Assembly (NCBI GenBank): GCA_002437435.1
Contig: DJPV01000075.1
Location: forward strand, 1 to 25,970
Direction of reading: 5' to 3'
DNA from: Lachnospiraceae bacterium UBA6403
GTDB lineage: Bacteria; Bacillota; Clostridia; Lachnospirales; Lachnospiraceae
Length of the DNA: 25,970 nucleotides
The position numbers and the translations under genes were made by a program. Positions 24,406 through 25,970 of this stretch are shown piece after piece (the stretch's first letter is position 1; the number at the start of each line of letters is the position of its first letter). The notes beneath the pieces are model-generated. The model worked only from the letters and a program-made list of their open reading frames with translations. It searched no databases and was not told the origin of the DNA.

Positions 24406-24434
24406 TTGACAAATACCCCTATGGGGTATATATT
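24406..24434 (+). promoter_or_regulatory. Promoter with CsoR-type operator in the spacer
   Basis: TTGACA (24406-24411), exactly 17 bp, and TATATT (24429-24434). The spacer is filled by ATACCCC-TAT-GGGGTAT (24413-24429), the palindrome type bound by CsoR/CstR/RcnR-family repressors. A repressor bound there would block RNA polymerase directly. The gene downstream encodes a metal-binding HMA protein, which favours copper-responsive CsoR. Confidence 0.8.
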
Positions 24435-24473
24435 AAATGCGAAATAAAAATGAACATGAAAGAAGGAATTGAT

Positions 24474-24728
24474 ATGATAAAGACAACTTTAAAAATTGAT
24501 GGAATGATGTGCGGTATGTGCGAAGCCCATATGAATGATGTGATCCGTAAGAACTTCAAAGTAAAAAAAGTAACCTCTTCTGCCAAGAATGGTGAGACGG
24601 TGATCATCAGCGAGGACAATATTGATACCGAAGCAGCGAAAAAAGCGATCAAGGATATCGGTTATGAGATGCTTTCCGCAACCAGTGAACCATATGAGAA
24701 AAAAGGCTTATTCCATTTTGGTAAATAG
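24474..24728 (+). CDS. HMA-domain metallochaperone (CopZ-like)
   Basis: An 84-residue heavy-metal-associated domain protein. ATG 24474 is preferred because AAGAAGGAA lies just before it; an earlier start at 24375 would begin upstream of the promoter. The metal loop GMMCGMC carries C13 and C16 in the M-x-C-x-x-C pattern that binds Cu(I). The beta-alpha-beta layout is complete to about residue 68, followed by a short tail (YEKKGLFHFGK). The promoter holds a CsoR-like operator, so copper release from a repressor probably induces it. No copper ATPase or csoR gene is in the window, so its partners must be elsewhere. Palindrome copy 3 starts two bases after its stop codon. Confidence 0.85.
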   Translation: MIKTTLKIDGMMCGMCEAHMNDVIRKNFKVKKVTSSAKNGETVIISEDNIDTEAAKKAIKDIGYEMLSATSEPYEKKGLFHFGK

Positions 24729-24730
24729 AT

Positions 24731-25002
24731 AAAACTTCGCAATCAGGATAAATGTTTACAAGCATTATAACATTAGACAGATATATCCACTCTGAAAATA
24801 TCAATGCATTTTCTGTTCGATACACATGTCTGATTCACAAATGCTCCTGTGTGAACTCGTCCTTCTGGCTCAGACATACACCCGCATTTGTTGACAATGT
24901 GTATCTTATAACGAAAATGCATTGAATATTTTTCAGAGTGGATATTTTTGCCTAATGATTAAATGCATACTTGTAAACAGTTTATTTTGATTGCAAAGTT
25001 TT
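24731..25002 (+). repeat. Giant palindrome element, copy 3
   Basis: A 272-bp palindrome with arms of about 80 nt: AAAACTTCGCAATCA (24731) against TGATTGCAAAGTTTT (24988-25002), and ATATCCACTCTGAAAA (24783-24798) exactly complementary to TTTTCAGAGTGGATAT (24930-24945). The core pairs TACACAT...ACAAATGC with GCATTTGT...ATGTGTA. Compared with copies 1 and 2, both strands of the stem have changed together at several pairs. It fills almost the whole gap between the HMA gene and the next small gene. Confidence 0.88.
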
Positions 25003-25104
25003 GGATGGAAGGGTTTCATCTAAATTGCAAATTATATATAAAGATAGAATTTTGTCGAAAGAAATAGTATAATCAGGCTAACACTTTGGATAGGAGATAT
25101 GAAA

Positions 25105-25275
25105 ATGTTAGTATGTGATTATATTGTAAAACAGATTGATGGAGAATATGCGCATCTGCAGAACCTGGATGGTTCCGAAGAAGATAAGCTGGTTGCAAGA
25201 GCCCTGCTGCCGAATGGGATCGCAGAGGGAACGAAGCTGCATTATGAACTGTTACAATACGAGATTATACAGTAG
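25105..25275 (+). CDS. Small DUF3006-like protein
   Basis: A 56-residue protein. ATG 25105 is 8 bp from AGGAG; ATG 25099 is in frame but only 2 bp away and less likely. The pattern D-x2-V...IDGEYAHLQNLDGSEEDKLVARALLPNGIAEGTKLHYELL resembles the small beta-barrel DUF3006 proteins (IDRFEGDYAVLE...LLPEGAKEGDVL type), whose function is unknown. The family link is from memory and moderate. Confidence 0.55.
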   Translation: MLVCDYIVKQIDGEYAHLQNLDGSEEDKLVARALLPNGIAEGTKLHYELLQYEIIQ

Positions 25276-25415
25276 GCAGAGTCGGAAACGGAGATTTATA
25301 TTTGTGGGATTCATAGTGGTGCTAGGACAGATCTGGCGAAGATACGGTAGCACATTTATGGTTGTATAAGGAAAATCCATTGTTGGAATCAGGGTTATGA
25401 GGAGAGCATAAGAAC

Positions 25416-25970
25416 ATGAACTGGAATCGAAAAGAATTGAGAAAAGGCGCATGGAATACGGTATTTAAACGGGGAACGATGGCGTGGCTTGCACTGGTTG
25501 CTGTCTGTTTTATCTTTGCATTTTTAGGTGTTGATGAATTTGCACAATCAACATTTGTAAATGGGATCGATAAGGCGGTTGGACTGGATACTTCGCATGT
25601 GGCAGGCAACGTAGAGATCTTAAAGGATTATGCAGTGAATACACCGATAGTAAAAGATGTCCCATTTATACATTCGGACTTTGTGATCGGATTGATTGAT
25701 GTTGCTTCTAAGAGCCAGACATGGATCATTAAGCTGTTAGGTGCAAATGCTGCTTATCTGGAACGAAATACCGGAGAAGTGATCGTAGCATTGCTGTTAT
25801 CCGCATTTATTATGATGATCGTGCATTTCTTCGTGCAGAGTGCAGCCATTGTGGGAAAAAACCGGTATGCGATGGAGTGCCGCTACAGTGATAAAGTATC
25901 GATCAACCGTATGTTTGCACCGTTCCATTTTAAACATTTGTTGAGATTGGTCTGGACAATGTTCATATAT
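25416..25970 (+). CDS. N-terminal part of a membrane protein (runs off the window)
   Basis: An open frame from ATG 25416, preceded by GGAGAG, continues without a stop to the window end (185 codons). The first residues (MNWNRKELRKGAWNTVFKRGT) are basic and would stay inside the cell. A membrane helix follows at about 22-38, then an outside loop, then a second hydrophobic segment near 128-148 (VIVALLLSAFIMMIVHFFVQ). I do not recognise the family. The gene is incomplete only because the window ends. Confidence 0.75.
   Translation, partial: MNWNRKELRKGAWNTVFKRGTMAWLALVAVCFIFAFLGVDEFAQSTFVNGIDKAVGLDTSHVAGNVEILKDYAVNTPIVKDVPFIHSDFVIGLIDVASKSQTWIIKLLGANAAYLERNTGEVIVALLLSAFIMMIVHFFVQSAAIVGKNRYAMECRYSDKVSINRMFAPFHFKHLLRLVWTMFIY

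Noticed and set aside
14741..25002. CRISPR or IS interpretation of the repeated palindromes
   Set aside because: Copies are thousands of bases apart, have no regular spacers and encode no transposase; the arms differ between copies.

Overview
The window looks like a chromosomal segment of a gut Lachnospiraceae (Firmicutes/Clostridia). This is inferred from the AGGAGG-type Shine-Dalgarno sites, the moderate G+C with AT-rich accessory genes, a bile salt hydrolase, a Pss/Psd phosphatidylethanolamine pathway of Gram-positive type, and mobile-element genes typical of human gut Clostridia. I cannot name the genus. No tRNA, rRNA or CRISPR array was seen.

Layout. (1) 1-1332: a terminator, short repeats and decayed sequence without a convincing gene. 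(2) 1333-6547: a scrambled integrative/mobilizable element. It holds excisionase, tyrosine integrase, the C-terminal stump of a RecA-like ATPase fused directly behind the integrase stop codon, a TnpV-like protein, a dense array of inverted half-sites, an oriT-like three-stem structure, a MobV relaxase, and a 5'-truncated AlbA_2/ATPase-fold regulator with an in-frame stop. (3) 6609-8556: an AT-rich two-gene unit, a helical-repeat protein like the C-terminal part of SWIM-finger proteins and a DUF6710-like protein. (4) 8868-11598: a MATE transporter divergent from an ECF sigma/anti-sigma pair. (5) 11834-14737: a lipid operon with a YbhN-like flippase-type membrane protein, PssA, Psd and a small unknown protein. 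(6) 15051-19642: an NSS symporter, MetF, a 34-aa protein, bile salt hydrolase and a small membrane protein. (7) 19617-20613: a GT2 gene and a phosphodiester glycosidase gene, both truncated and joined by a deletion. (8) 21117-23933: a metallophosphoesterase, a 79-aa protein, MutY and a LytTR regulator. (9) 23934-25970: a candidate small RNA, a CsoR-type operator inside a promoter driving a copper-chaperone-like HMA protein, a DUF3006-like small protein and the start of a membrane protein.

The most unusual signal is a family of four long imperfect palindromes (about 220-280 bp) filling intergenic spaces at about 14741-14961, 17794-18031, 20757-21033 (reverse orientation) and 24731-25002. All share a hairpin core of roughly 110 nt whose stems vary by compensatory base-pair changes between copies. 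Each core is flanked by long arms that pair with each other but differ in sequence between copies. I know no named family that matches. It behaves like a structured RNA or single-strand DNA element carried at the tip of copy-specific giant hairpins, and two copies end in T-runs as terminators would.
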